Below are positions 1 to 6,075 of a stretch of 6,373 nucleotides of DNA, in pieces; position 1 is the first letter of the stretch; each line of letters begins with the position of its first letter. A program made the translations under genes and the position numbers. Origin of the DNA: Ekhidna sp. (lineage in GTDB: Bacteria; Bacteroidota; Bacteroidia; Cytophagales; Cyclobacteriaceae); contig JABSPG010000048.1 of assembly GCA_013214445.1 (NCBI GenBank), positions 1-6,373 of the forward strand, read 5' to 3'. Below the pieces are notes generated by a model. That model made no database searches, had not been told where the DNA came from, and saw only the letters and a list, made by a program, of their open reading frames with translations.

Positions 1-486
1 CTTTCACCAAACTTTAGAGATCTATTCGTCAATGGAAATGCAACATGGTCCATCTCAGAAATCACAATGACCAAAGGAGAATTTGACTCTCGACAAGCAG
101 TGGCTAGAGCGAATGAGACCGTCTCTAATACTAGAGAACTTCAGGGTCAAGCTCCTTATATCATAAATGCAGGTCTTTCTTATGATGGTATGAATAATGG
201 ATTAGAGCTTGGAGCTTACTACAACGTACAAGGACCAACATTGACATACACAGGAGGAGTAAGAGCGGCACCAGATGTTTACAGCGTACCGTTTCACAGT
301 ATTAATTTGAGTGCAAACAAAACATTTGGAGCAGACGAAAAGATGAGGCTATCAGTAAAGGTTAACAACCTGTTGAATGATAGAAGAGAATGGGAGTATC
401 AGAGCTTTGGAGTATCGGATGAATTATTTGAGGCACGATCACCTGGAACACGAATAAGTGTTGGCTTTAGATATAAAATTGATTAA
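1..486 (+). CDS. TonB-dependent outer-membrane receptor, C-terminal fragment (5' end outside window)
   Basis: The reading frame is open from base 1 and ends in TAA at 484-486, giving the last 161 residues of a longer protein; an ATG at 67 is internal, not a start. The residues alternate polar and hydrophobic as in transmembrane beta-strands. They include phrases typical of the C-terminal barrel of TonB-dependent receptors: a segment like LQGQAPYIINAGLSYD, then ELGAYYNVQG, then LSVKVNNLLNDRREWEY near the end, and a final strand RISVGFRYKID. Such receptors take up siderophores, glycans or other large substrates using energy from TonB-ExbBD. The plug domain and substrate clues lie upstream of the window, so the substrate cannot be told. 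The last residue is Asp rather than the usual terminal aromatic, with Tyr and Phe a few residues in. A strong terminator follows directly, so this is the last gene of its transcript. Confidence 0.85.
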   Translation, partial: LSPNFRDLFVNGNATWSISEITMTKGEFDSRQAVARANETVSNTRELQGQAPYIINAGLSYDGMNNGLELGAYYNVQGPTLTYTGGVRAAPDVYSVPFHSINLSANKTFGADEKMRLSVKVNNLLNDRREWEYQSFGVSDELFEARSPGTRISVGFRYKID

Positions 487-505
487 GGTTGAGATAGGTT
501 AAAAT

Positions 506-536
506 AAGGGGGCTGTTTAGTAACAGCCCTTTTTTA
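506..536. terminator. Rho-independent terminator, probably bidirectional, shared by convergent genes
   Basis: A perfect 8-bp stem, GGGCTGTT (510-517) with AACAGCCC (522-529), closes a 4-base loop. It can be extended by two G-U pairs and two A-U pairs at its base. On the + strand it is followed by six T residues (530-535) and then ATTTA, the classic layout for ending the receptor transcript. On the - strand the hairpin is followed by TTATTTTAA (complement of 499-507), a weaker U-rich tail that could end the lipoprotein transcript. The TAA stop of the - strand lipoprotein gene (534-536) lies within the T-tract side of the element. Confidence 0.88.
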
Positions 537-926
537 TTTACTCCATAAGCTAGGACATTCATCTTGACCAGAAGGTCCATTAGATAACCATAGTTTTAAC
601 TCCTCGATCCTATTGTAAGTAAATCGAGTCATCTCTTTGCATTTACATGGGTTGAAGACCTCTTTACCGAACTCTTTTCGGTAGTAACGAGACCAGTCTT
701 CTGGATAGACAGATTTCAGGTGGTGATCTCGATAATTAATCCAATAAACCTGCTCCATATTGAAATTGCTTAGAAATTTCTTATTGTCTGAATGCTTTGT
801 TCGAATTTGATTTATCAGGCCAAGCATCTCTCGATCAACCTCATCAAATTTTGTGCAAGGATCTTTTTCTTCTGATTGGCAAGCTGATATAGCTAGTACA
901 ATGAGAACTGCCGTTAAAATTTTCAT
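534..926 (-). CDS. Small four-cysteine lipoprotein, probably outer-membrane or surface anchored, function unknown
   Basis: This 130-residue protein starts at ATG (926) with a type II signal peptide: MK, a hydrophobic run to about residue 13, and the lipobox I13-S14-A15-C16. Signal peptidase II would cleave before Cys16. The residues after it, QSEEKD, are acidic and resemble the lipoprotein export signal that sends Bacteroidota lipoproteins to the cell surface; that placement is inference. The mature part has four more cysteines (24, 94, 96, 124), which could form two disulfides in the periplasm or outside the cell. The rest is rich in charged and aromatic residues (YWINYRDHH at 61-69, DWSRYYRKEF at 77-86) and ends in GQDECPSLWSK. 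I do not recognise a named domain. The gene lies 73 bases downstream of the exported coiled-coil gene on the same strand, so the two may be co-transcribed. It converges on the receptor gene and ends in the shared terminator. Confidence 0.8.
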   Translation of the reverse strand: MKILTAVLIVLAISACQSEEKDPCTKFDEVDREMLGLINQIRTKHSDNKKFLSNFNMEQVYWINYRDHHLKSVYPEDWSRYYRKEFGKEVFNPCKCKEMTRFTYNRIEELKLWLSNGPSGQDECPSLWSK

Positions 927-999
927 ATGCTTTTTATAATAGAACTAAGCTATTGAATCAAAACGCAAGTCAGCAGATTTTGCCATTAAGAAATTGTAA

Positions 1000-1575
1000 T
1001 TAACTCCTTTCTATCCTCCTGATCTCCTCTTTGAGCGCCTCAATGGATCGCTCAATTTTAGTGATTTTCTGCAAGGCTTCCTGCTTCTGTTTTTTCGAGC
1101 TTCTGTTTCGATATTGGTCGCTTAGTTTCTCTGACTGTTGTTGCTCTTTTTCAATTTTAGCGAGCAAATCTTCGATGTAAAATTTCTTCTTAAAGTCTTG
1201 TAGTAAGAGCAAAGCTTGCTCTTCGTATTTGTTATTTTCTAATCCCAGGAAAAAGTCAGTTTTTTTCTTGCCTTCAGTAGTTTGTGTGAACACTTCCAAA
1301 TTCACATTTCCATCTGTTGTTTCGGAAGGGATAGTCACCTTGTAGTAGGTCTTCATATTTAAAGGAGCACCAAAATCCTTGGCATATTTCCACCAGCCCT
1401 TTCTTACTTCGTTCCATTGAAAATCAAAACTTGTTTTATACCCAACTAATGTCTTACCTTCAAGTGTTATTTCAGTGCTTGTAGCTTTTGCACTGTATTT
1501 TTTTTGCCCAATAGAACTCAATGCCACGAACAAAAGAAGGTATGCAAGAGTATGTTTATAAACGATTTTTTTCAT
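1000..1575 (-). CDS. Exported protein with C-terminal coiled coil, function unknown
   Basis: I take the ATG at 1575-1573 as the start, giving 191 residues. The frame also runs on to a TTG at 1605, but that would put ten residues before a textbook signal peptide: MKK, a hydrophobic core at about residues 9-19 (LAYLLLFVALS) and a likely cleavage site around SIGQ24. The mature N-terminal part (about 25-125) looks like a small beta-rich domain with landmarks VRKGWWKYAKDFGAPLNMK (57-75) and TYYKVTIPSETTDG (76-89). Residues about 133-189 are strongly charged and helical (Lys, Glu, Gln, Arg with spaced Leu and Ile) and should form a coiled coil. There are no cysteines or transmembrane helices after the signal peptide, so a periplasmic location is likely. 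No named family is recognised. Its start codon overlaps that of the divergent epimerase gene by two bases, so its promoter must lie within that gene's coding sequence. Confidence 0.8.
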   Translation of the reverse strand: MKKIVYKHTLAYLLLFVALSSIGQKKYSAKATSTEITLEGKTLVGYKTSFDFQWNEVRKGWWKYAKDFGAPLNMKTYYKVTIPSETTDGNVNLEVFTQTTEGKKKTDFFLGLENNKYEEQALLLLQDFKKKFYIEDLLAKIEKEQQQSEKLSDQYRNRSSKKQKQEALQKITKIERSIEALKEEIRRIERS

Positions 1576-2500
1576 GTCTTCAGCAAAACTAAGTGACTCA
1601 ATCAAAACTGTTCTAATAACCGGAGGAACTGGCCTAGTTGGTGGTCAGCTGAGTAAGTTATTGTCAGAGAAAGGGCTTAAAGTCACACACCTTTCGCGTA
1701 ATCCAATGCAAAAACATTACCAGACATTTTATTGGGATGTGAATAAAGGTGAAATAGATGATGAGGCTATTACATCTGCTGACGCAATTATTCACCTTGC
1801 AGGAGCGGGAGTTTCTGATAAAAGATGGTCTACTCAATGGAAGGAGGAGATCTACAACAGTAGGATCCAATCAACAAAGTTGCTTAGAGAAAAAGTGCGA
1901 GAGCTTAATCCTAATCTAAAGCACTTCATTTCAGCTTCGGCTGTGGGTTATTATGGTTGGGATTCTGGCGAACAGTATGTCGATGAAACCTCACAAAAAG
2001 GAGAAGGGTTTTTAGCTGATGTCGTGGAAGATTGGGAGAAAGAGGCTCAAGCTTTTGAGCAGCTAGGAGTAAATGTTGCTATGGTTCGGATCGGTATTGT
2101 TCTCAGCGAAAAAGGTGGGGCTTTGGTTGAAATGGCCAAACCTATCAAATTATTTGCAGGTGCTCCGCTAGGGTCCGGTCAGCAGCATATGAGTTGGATT
2201 CACGTGGAAGATCTATGTGGCATTTTTGCTCATATCTTAAATCACAAGTTAGAAGGGATTTACAATGGGGTGGGACCTTCTCCGGAGACCAATAAAAACT
2301 TTACAAAAGAGGTAGCTAAGCAATTGAAAAAGCCCCTGTGGCTTCCAAATGTTCCTAAGTTTGCGTTGCAAATAATTGTCGGTGAAATGGCAAGTATTCT
2401 ACTGGGAGGGAATAGGGCAACCAGTCAAAAAATTGAAAATGCGGGATTTAAATTTCGCTTTCCTTCGTTAAGTCAGGCGTTACAGTCGCTACTACACTAA
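1574..2500 (+). CDS. TIGR01777-family SDR epimerase (YfcH/SDR39U1-like)
   Basis: This 308-residue protein is an atypical extended short-chain dehydrogenase. Visible motifs are the dinucleotide-binding TGGTGLVGG (16-24), the family signature HLAGAGVSDKRW (74-85), SASAVGYYG (120-128) in the active-site region, VRIGIVLS (171-178), SWIHVEDL (207-214), and a C-terminal DUF1731-like segment from about 256 with RATSQKIENAGFKF (281-294). Length and motif order match the family (about 300 residues). Members bind NAD(P) in the cytoplasm but have no settled substrate; labels such as 'cell division inhibitor SulA' in databases are misleading. ATG 1574 is the only standard start, since the frame is closed by TAA at 1559. 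It gives about ten residues before the usual KTVLITGG beginning, slightly long for the family. It is the first gene of the cluster with the LOG gene and uvrA. Its promoter must lie inside the divergent exported-protein gene. Confidence 0.92.
   Translation: MSSAKLSDSIKTVLITGGTGLVGGQLSKLLSEKGLKVTHLSRNPMQKHYQTFYWDVNKGEIDDEAITSADAIIHLAGAGVSDKRWSTQWKEEIYNSRIQSTKLLREKVRELNPNLKHFISASAVGYYGWDSGEQYVDETSQKGEGFLADVVEDWEKEAQAFEQLGVNVAMVRIGIVLSEKGGALVEMAKPIKLFAGAPLGSGQQHMSWIHVEDLCGIFAHILNHKLEGIYNGVGPSPETNKNFTKEVAKQLKKPLWLPNVPKFALQIIVGEMASILLGGNRATSQKIENAGFKFRFPSLSQALQSLLH
1584..1591 (-). promoter_or_regulatory. Candidate Bacteroidota -7 promoter element for the exported coiled-coil gene
   Basis: Read on the - strand these bases are TAGTTTTG, an exact match to the Bacteroidota sigma -7 consensus TAnnTTTG, ending 8 bases before the ATG at 1575. 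No TTTG -33 element sits at the usual spacing upstream; one TTTG lies only 11 bases away. If used, transcription would begin almost at the ATG, giving a leaderless or nearly leaderless mRNA. The site lies inside the first codons of the divergent epimerase gene. Short AT-rich motifs are common, so this is tentative. Confidence 0.22.
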
Positions 2501-2503
2501 ATT

Positions 2504-3235
2504 ATGGAAGAAGAAAGAACAATATCCAAAGAGGATAAAGCAAGGATACTCAATGCTTTTAAAGGGAAGGATTGGAATGAAATAAAGAGCGCTGATTCTT
2601 GGGCGATCTTTAAGGTGATGGGTGAGTTTGTGCAAGGTTTTGAGAAGATGGCCAAAATTGGTCCGTGTGTTTCAATCTTTGGGTCAGCCAGAACTCCTGC
2701 TGATAACAAATACTATCAGATGGCAGAAGAAATAGCAGCAAAAGTGGTAAGACATGGCTATGGGGTTATTACGGGTGGAGGCCCTGGGATTATGGAGGCA
2801 GGAAACAAAGGTGCTAATTCCCATGGAGGTAAATCTGTAGGTCTTAACATTGACCTTCCATTTGAACAGAACAATAACATTTACATTGATCGAGACAAAA
2901 GCCTAGATTTTGATTACTTCTTTGTTCGAAAAGTCATGTTTGTTCGGTACTCGCAAGGATTCATTGTTTTGCCTGGAGGTTTCGGTACCATGGACGAGCT
3001 CTTTGAAGCGTTAACACTTATCCAAACAAAGAAGATTGGCAGTTTTCCCATAGTGCTGGTGGGTAAGAGGTACTGGTTGGGTTTGGTAGATTGGCTAAGA
3101 GCATCAATGCTAGAGATGGAAAACAATATTAGTCCTGAAGATCTCGATCTTTTTCACTTGGTAGATACATCTGACGAAGCAGTAGCAGTTATTGATGAGT
3201 TCTATAGCAGATACAATCTAAGTCCAAACTTCTAA
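2504..3235 (+). CDS. LOG-family nucleoside 5'-monophosphate phosphoribohydrolase (TIGR00730-like)
   Basis: This 243-residue protein carries the LOG ('lysine decarboxylase-like') Rossmann-fold signatures: SIFGSARTP (57-65), GGGPGIMEAGNKGA (91-104), the basic pair R142-K143, and the diagnostic PGGFGTMDE (157-165), whose Glu165 is the expected catalytic residue. Characterised members cleave the N-glycosidic bond of nucleoside 5'-monophosphates, releasing a base and ribose 5-phosphate; in plants and some bacteria this activates cytokinins. The 'lysine decarboxylase' label often seen for this family is wrong. An extra helical N-terminus of about 50 residues precedes the core, as in the longer bacterial LOG proteins. 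The protein is cytoplasmic, with no signal peptide. The ATG lies 3 bases after the epimerase TAA and in the same frame, with no Shine-Dalgarno sequence, so reinitiation or coupling is likely. Its TAA is followed at once by an in-frame TAG. The exact substrate (AMP, modified adenylates or others) cannot be told from sequence. Confidence 0.93.
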   Translation: MEEERTISKEDKARILNAFKGKDWNEIKSADSWAIFKVMGEFVQGFEKMAKIGPCVSIFGSARTPADNKYYQMAEEIAAKVVRHGYGVITGGGPGIMEAGNKGANSHGGKSVGLNIDLPFEQNNNIYIDRDKSLDFDYFFVRKVMFVRYSQGFIVLPGGFGTMDELFEALTLIQTKKIGSFPIVLVGKRYWLGLVDWLRASMLEMENNISPEDLDLFHLVDTSDEAVAVIDEFYSRYNLSPNF

Positions 3236-3250
3236 TAGTCACCTAAATTG
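3233..3250 (+). other. Tandem stop codons and TTG start at the LOG-uvrA junction
   Basis: The LOG gene ends TAA (3233-3235) followed directly by an in-frame TAG (3236-3238); after three more codons comes TTG (3248-3250), the start of uvrA in the same frame. The TAG closes the uvrA frame upstream, and the first in-frame ATG comes only at residue 58, past the first Walker A motif. TTG is thus the only sensible start: it places IEIIGAREHNLKN where UvrA proteins normally begin. The sequence before it, CACCTAAA, contains no Shine-Dalgarno match. Confidence 0.85.
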
Positions 3251-6070
3251 AGTAAGCGCGAGGAAGTTATTGAGATCATTGGCGCAAGGGAGCACAATCT
3301 GAAGAATATTGATGTGACCCTTCCCAGAAATAAACTAATTGTCATTACTGGCATCAGCGGCAGTGGAAAATCCTCGTTAGCCTTCGATACGATCTATGCT
3401 GAAGGTCAGCGTAGATACATGGAAAGTTTCAGTGCCTATGCACGATCATTTATCGGTGATATGGAACGTCCGGATGTCGATAAGATTAACGGACTTAGTC
3501 CTGTTATTTCCATCGAGCAAAAGACAACCTCAAGAAATCCAAGATCAACAGTTGGGACAGTAACGGAGATCTATGATTTTTTCAGACTGCTCTACGCCAG
3601 AGCAGGAGAAGCCTACTCTTATTTGTCTGGTAAAAAGATGACGCGTCAGTCGGAAGATCAGATAATTGACATGATCTTGAAGAATCATGATGGCGAGAAA
3701 TTGATTTTGCTTGCCCCTGTCGTTAGAGGTAGAAAAGGACATTATAGAGAGCTATTTGTGCAGATCAGAAAGCTTGGTTTTACCAAAGTTCGTGTCAATG
3801 GAGAGATCTTAGATCTTATTCCTAAAATGCAGGTTGATCGCTATAAGACACATGATATTGAGATTGTCACAGATAGAATTAAGGTATCAGAAAAAGACAA
3901 GAAACGCATTCGCGAATCAGTTAATAATTCACTCAGGCATGGGAATGGGGTGATGATGATTCAAAAGGAAGATGAGAGTATTGCCCACTTTTCAAAGAAT
4001 TTGATGGATCCGGAAACCGGATTAGCCTATGACGAACCTGCTCCAAATACCTTCTCTTTTAACTCGCCGTATGGAGCTTGTCCAACATGCAATGGTTTGG
4101 GAATCATTGAAGAAATATCCAAAGAGTCTGTAATACCTGACCCTTCGCTTAGCATCAGCCGTGGTGGAATAGCTCCGCTAGGTGAATACCGAGATATCTG
4201 GATATTCAAGAAGATTGAGGCTATCCTCAAAAGAAATAAAGTAAACCTTTCAACTCCGATCAAAAAGATTCCAGATGAGGTTATAGATCTATTACTGTAC
4301 GGGGACAGTGTTCCAGTTGCAGTCAGTTCTGTAAAGTACCCCGGCACAGACTGGAATACCAAATTTGAAGGCATCATCAACTTCTTGGAAAAACAGAAGG
4401 ATGGTGGCTCGGAAAAAATACAAGCTTGGGTCAAGGAGTTTACAGACACTAAAGTTTGCCCTACATGTAATGGCTATAGACTAAAAAAGGAGGCACTTCA
4501 TTATCGTATAGCTGACAAGCACATTGGCGAGCTCGGAGAGATGGACATAAATAGCTTAGGGAAATGGATCGAAGATATTGAAGGTAAACTAAGTGAGAGA
4601 CAGTTGGTGATAGGTACCGAGATATTGAAGGAATTGCGAAAGCGAATTGGATTTCTCTTAGATGTTGGGTTAGACTACTTGAATTTAAATCGCTCTCTCA
4701 GGACGCTTTCGGGTGGAGAGGCGCAGCGTATTCGGTTAGCGACCCAAATAGGTACGCAGCTAGTTAATGTGCTGTACATTCTTGATGAACCCAGTATAGG
4801 TCTTCATCAAAGAGATAATGTGAAGCTGATCCAGGCACTAAAGGATCTCAGAGATTTGGGTAATACAGTCATTGTTGTAGAGCACGACAAGGATATGATG
4901 CTAGAGTCTGATGAAATGGTGGATATTGGGCCTGGCGCTGGTCGTCATGGCGGCCAGGTAGTAGCTAAAGGAGACCCGAAAAGGTTCCTCAAACAAGGCA
5001 GTTCGACAGCAGATTATCTGAATGGTAAGAGAAACATAGAAATACCAGAGAAAAGAAGGCAAACGAATGGCAGTTGGTTAGAATTATCTGGAGCTTCTGG
5101 AAACAATCTCAAAAATGTTAACCTGAAAATTCCTTTGGGTAATCTGGTGTTGGTAACCGGAGTGTCTGGGAGTGGAAAGTCCACTTTGATTCACGACACA
5201 CTCTACCCGATTTTAAGGAAGCATTTATACAAAAGCAGGCAGGAACCTCTGCCGTACAAAAAAATTAAAGGTATAGAGGAGTTTGATAAGATAATCGAAG
5301 TAGATCAATCTCCTATCGGTAGAACACCTCGTTCAAATCCTGCTACCTACACGGGGGTATTTTCTGAAATCAGAAGCTTATTTGCTCAGCTTTCTGAGGC
5401 AAAAATCAGAGGATATAAACCGGGCAGATTTTCGTTCAATGTTAAAGGTGGACGATGCGAAACATGTGGAGGAGCGGGTATGCGTTTGATCGAAATGGAT
5501 TTTCTTCCAGATGTCCACGTCCCGTGCGAAACTTGTAAAGGAAAGCGATATAATAGGGAAACTTTAGAAGTACGGTTCAAGGGAAAATCCATTTCAGATG
5601 TGCTGGATATGACAGTATCACAAGCGGTTGATTTTTTTGAAAATCAACCGCGAATTGTGAGGAAACTTAAGACTTTAGATGAGGTTGGTCTTGGATACAT
5701 ATCACTAGGTCAACATGCCACCACCTTGTCTGGAGGAGAGGCTCAACGTGTCAAACTTGCAACTGAGCTTTCGAAAAAAGACACAGGGAAAACCTTTTAT
5801 ATTCTGGATGAGCCCACCACGGGACTTCATTTTCAGGATATTGAACATTTACTAGATGTTATACACAAGCTCGTAAATAAGGGCAATACAGTTCTAATCA
5901 TCGAGCACAACATGGACGTGATAAAAGTTGCTGATTACATCATCGATCTTGGTCCTGAAGGGGGTGCTGGCGGTGGTCAAATTATTGCGCAAGGTACCCC
6001 TGAAGAAGTCATTAAATCCAAAGAGAGCTACACAGCCAAGTTCCTCAGAGAAGAACTTCTAACCACATAG
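3248..6070 (+). CDS. uvrA: UvrABC excinuclease ATPase subunit UvrA
   Basis: This 940-residue protein is a full-length UvrA, the dimeric ABC-type ATPase that scans DNA for bulky lesions and loads UvrB in nucleotide excision repair. Both nucleotide-binding halves are intact. The first has Walker A GISGSGKS (35-42), signature LSGGEAQR (487-494), Walker B YILDEPSIGLH (510-520) and His546. The second has Walker A GVSGSGKST (638-646), signature LSGGEAQR (827-834), Walker B YILDEPTTGLH (851-861) and His887. The UvrB-binding region (about 118-250) is present, which argues for canonical UvrA rather than the shorter UvrA2 paralogue. Zinc ligands remain as CPTC 278/281 with CPTC 404/407, and CETC 737/740 with CETC 760/763. 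These are the only eight cysteines; the CPxC pair usually found about 20 residues before GACPTC is replaced by MDPETGLAY (253-261). Translation starts at TTG. It is last in the cluster, 12 bases after the LOG gene. No LexA box was recognised. Confidence 0.98.
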   Translation: MSKREEVIEIIGAREHNLKNIDVTLPRNKLIVITGISGSGKSSLAFDTIYAEGQRRYMESFSAYARSFIGDMERPDVDKINGLSPVISIEQKTTSRNPRSTVGTVTEIYDFFRLLYARAGEAYSYLSGKKMTRQSEDQIIDMILKNHDGEKLILLAPVVRGRKGHYRELFVQIRKLGFTKVRVNGEILDLIPKMQVDRYKTHDIEIVTDRIKVSEKDKKRIRESVNNSLRHGNGVMMIQKEDESIAHFSKNLMDPETGLAYDEPAPNTFSFNSPYGACPTCNGLGIIEEISKESVIPDPSLSISRGGIAPLGEYRDIWIFKKIEAILKRNKVNLSTPIKKIPDEVIDLLLYGDSVPVAVSSVKYPGTDWNTKFEGIINFLEKQKDGGSEKIQAWVKEFTDTKVCPTCNGYRLKKEALHYRIADKHIGELGEMDINSLGKWIEDIEGKLSERQLVIGTEILKELRKRIGFLLDVGLDYLNLNRSLRTLSGGEAQRIRLATQIGTQLVNVLYILDEPSIGLHQRDNVKLIQALKDLRDLGNTVIVVEHDKDMMLESDEMVDIGPGAGRHGGQVVAKGDPKRFLKQGSSTADYLNGKRNIEIPEKRRQTNGSWLELSGASGNNLKNVNLKIPLGNLVLVTGVSGSGKSTLIHDTLYPILRKHLYKSRQEPLPYKKIKGIEEFDKIIEVDQSPIGRTPRSNPATYTGVFSEIRSLFAQLSEAKIRGYKPGRFSFNVKGGRCETCGGAGMRLIEMDFLPDVHVPCETCKGKRYNRETLEVRFKGKSISDVLDMTVSQAVDFFENQPRIVRKLKTLDEVGLGYISLGQHATTLSGGEAQRVKLATELSKKDTGKTFYILDEPTTGLHFQDIEHLLDVIHKLVNKGNTVLIIEHNMDVIKVADYIIDLGPEGGAGGGQIIAQGTPEEVIKSKESYTAKFLREELLTT
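5624..5651 (+). repeat. Perfect 12-bp inverted repeat (hairpin) inside uvrA
   Basis: GCGGTTGATTTT (5624-5635) is the exact reverse complement of AAAATCAACCGC (5640-5651), separated by the loop TTTG. It encodes the AVDFFENQPR segment just before the second ABC signature of UvrA. No T-run follows on either strand, so it is not a standard terminator. The stem overlaps a normally conserved protein segment, and part of its symmetry may simply come from codons such as GAT-TTT facing GAA-AAT-CAA. Confidence 0.8.
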
Positions 6071-6075
6071 CAAAT

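Noticed and set aside
927..999. Promoter or terminator between the two - strand genes
   Set aside because: A TTTTG and a TATTATAA run exist upstream of the lipoprotein gene, but the second does not match TAnnTTTG. Only a 5-bp stem (AATAG with CTATT) is visible, so nothing can be claimed.
1554..1563. 10-bp palindrome GTTTATAAAC upstream of the epimerase ATG, possible operator
   Set aside because: Several palindromes of this length are expected by chance in an AT-rich window, and it lies within signal-peptide codons of the divergent gene. It is noted only as context for the start overlap.
1576..1605. Ten-residue N-terminal extension of the exported coiled-coil protein from a TTG at 1605
   Set aside because: It would place charged residues before a textbook signal peptide that begins with ATG-AAA-AAA at 1575.
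1574..3235. Reading the SDR and LOG genes as a 'SulA cell division inhibitor' and a 'lysine decarboxylase'
   Set aside because: Both are well-known mislabels of these families; the visible motifs fit TIGR01777 SDR proteins and LOG phosphoribohydrolases.
4008..4022. Inverted repeat ATCCGG-AAA-CCGGAT in uvrA
   Set aside because: A 6-bp stem within coding sequence is short enough to be chance, and no T-tract follows.
4027..4449. A 140-codon open frame on the - strand inside uvrA
   Set aside because: It lies wholly opposite the conserved first half of UvrA, and its translation is low-complexity with no recognisable domain; it is a shadow of the coding strand. The other shorter antisense frames within the epimerase, LOG and uvrA genes were dropped for the same reason.
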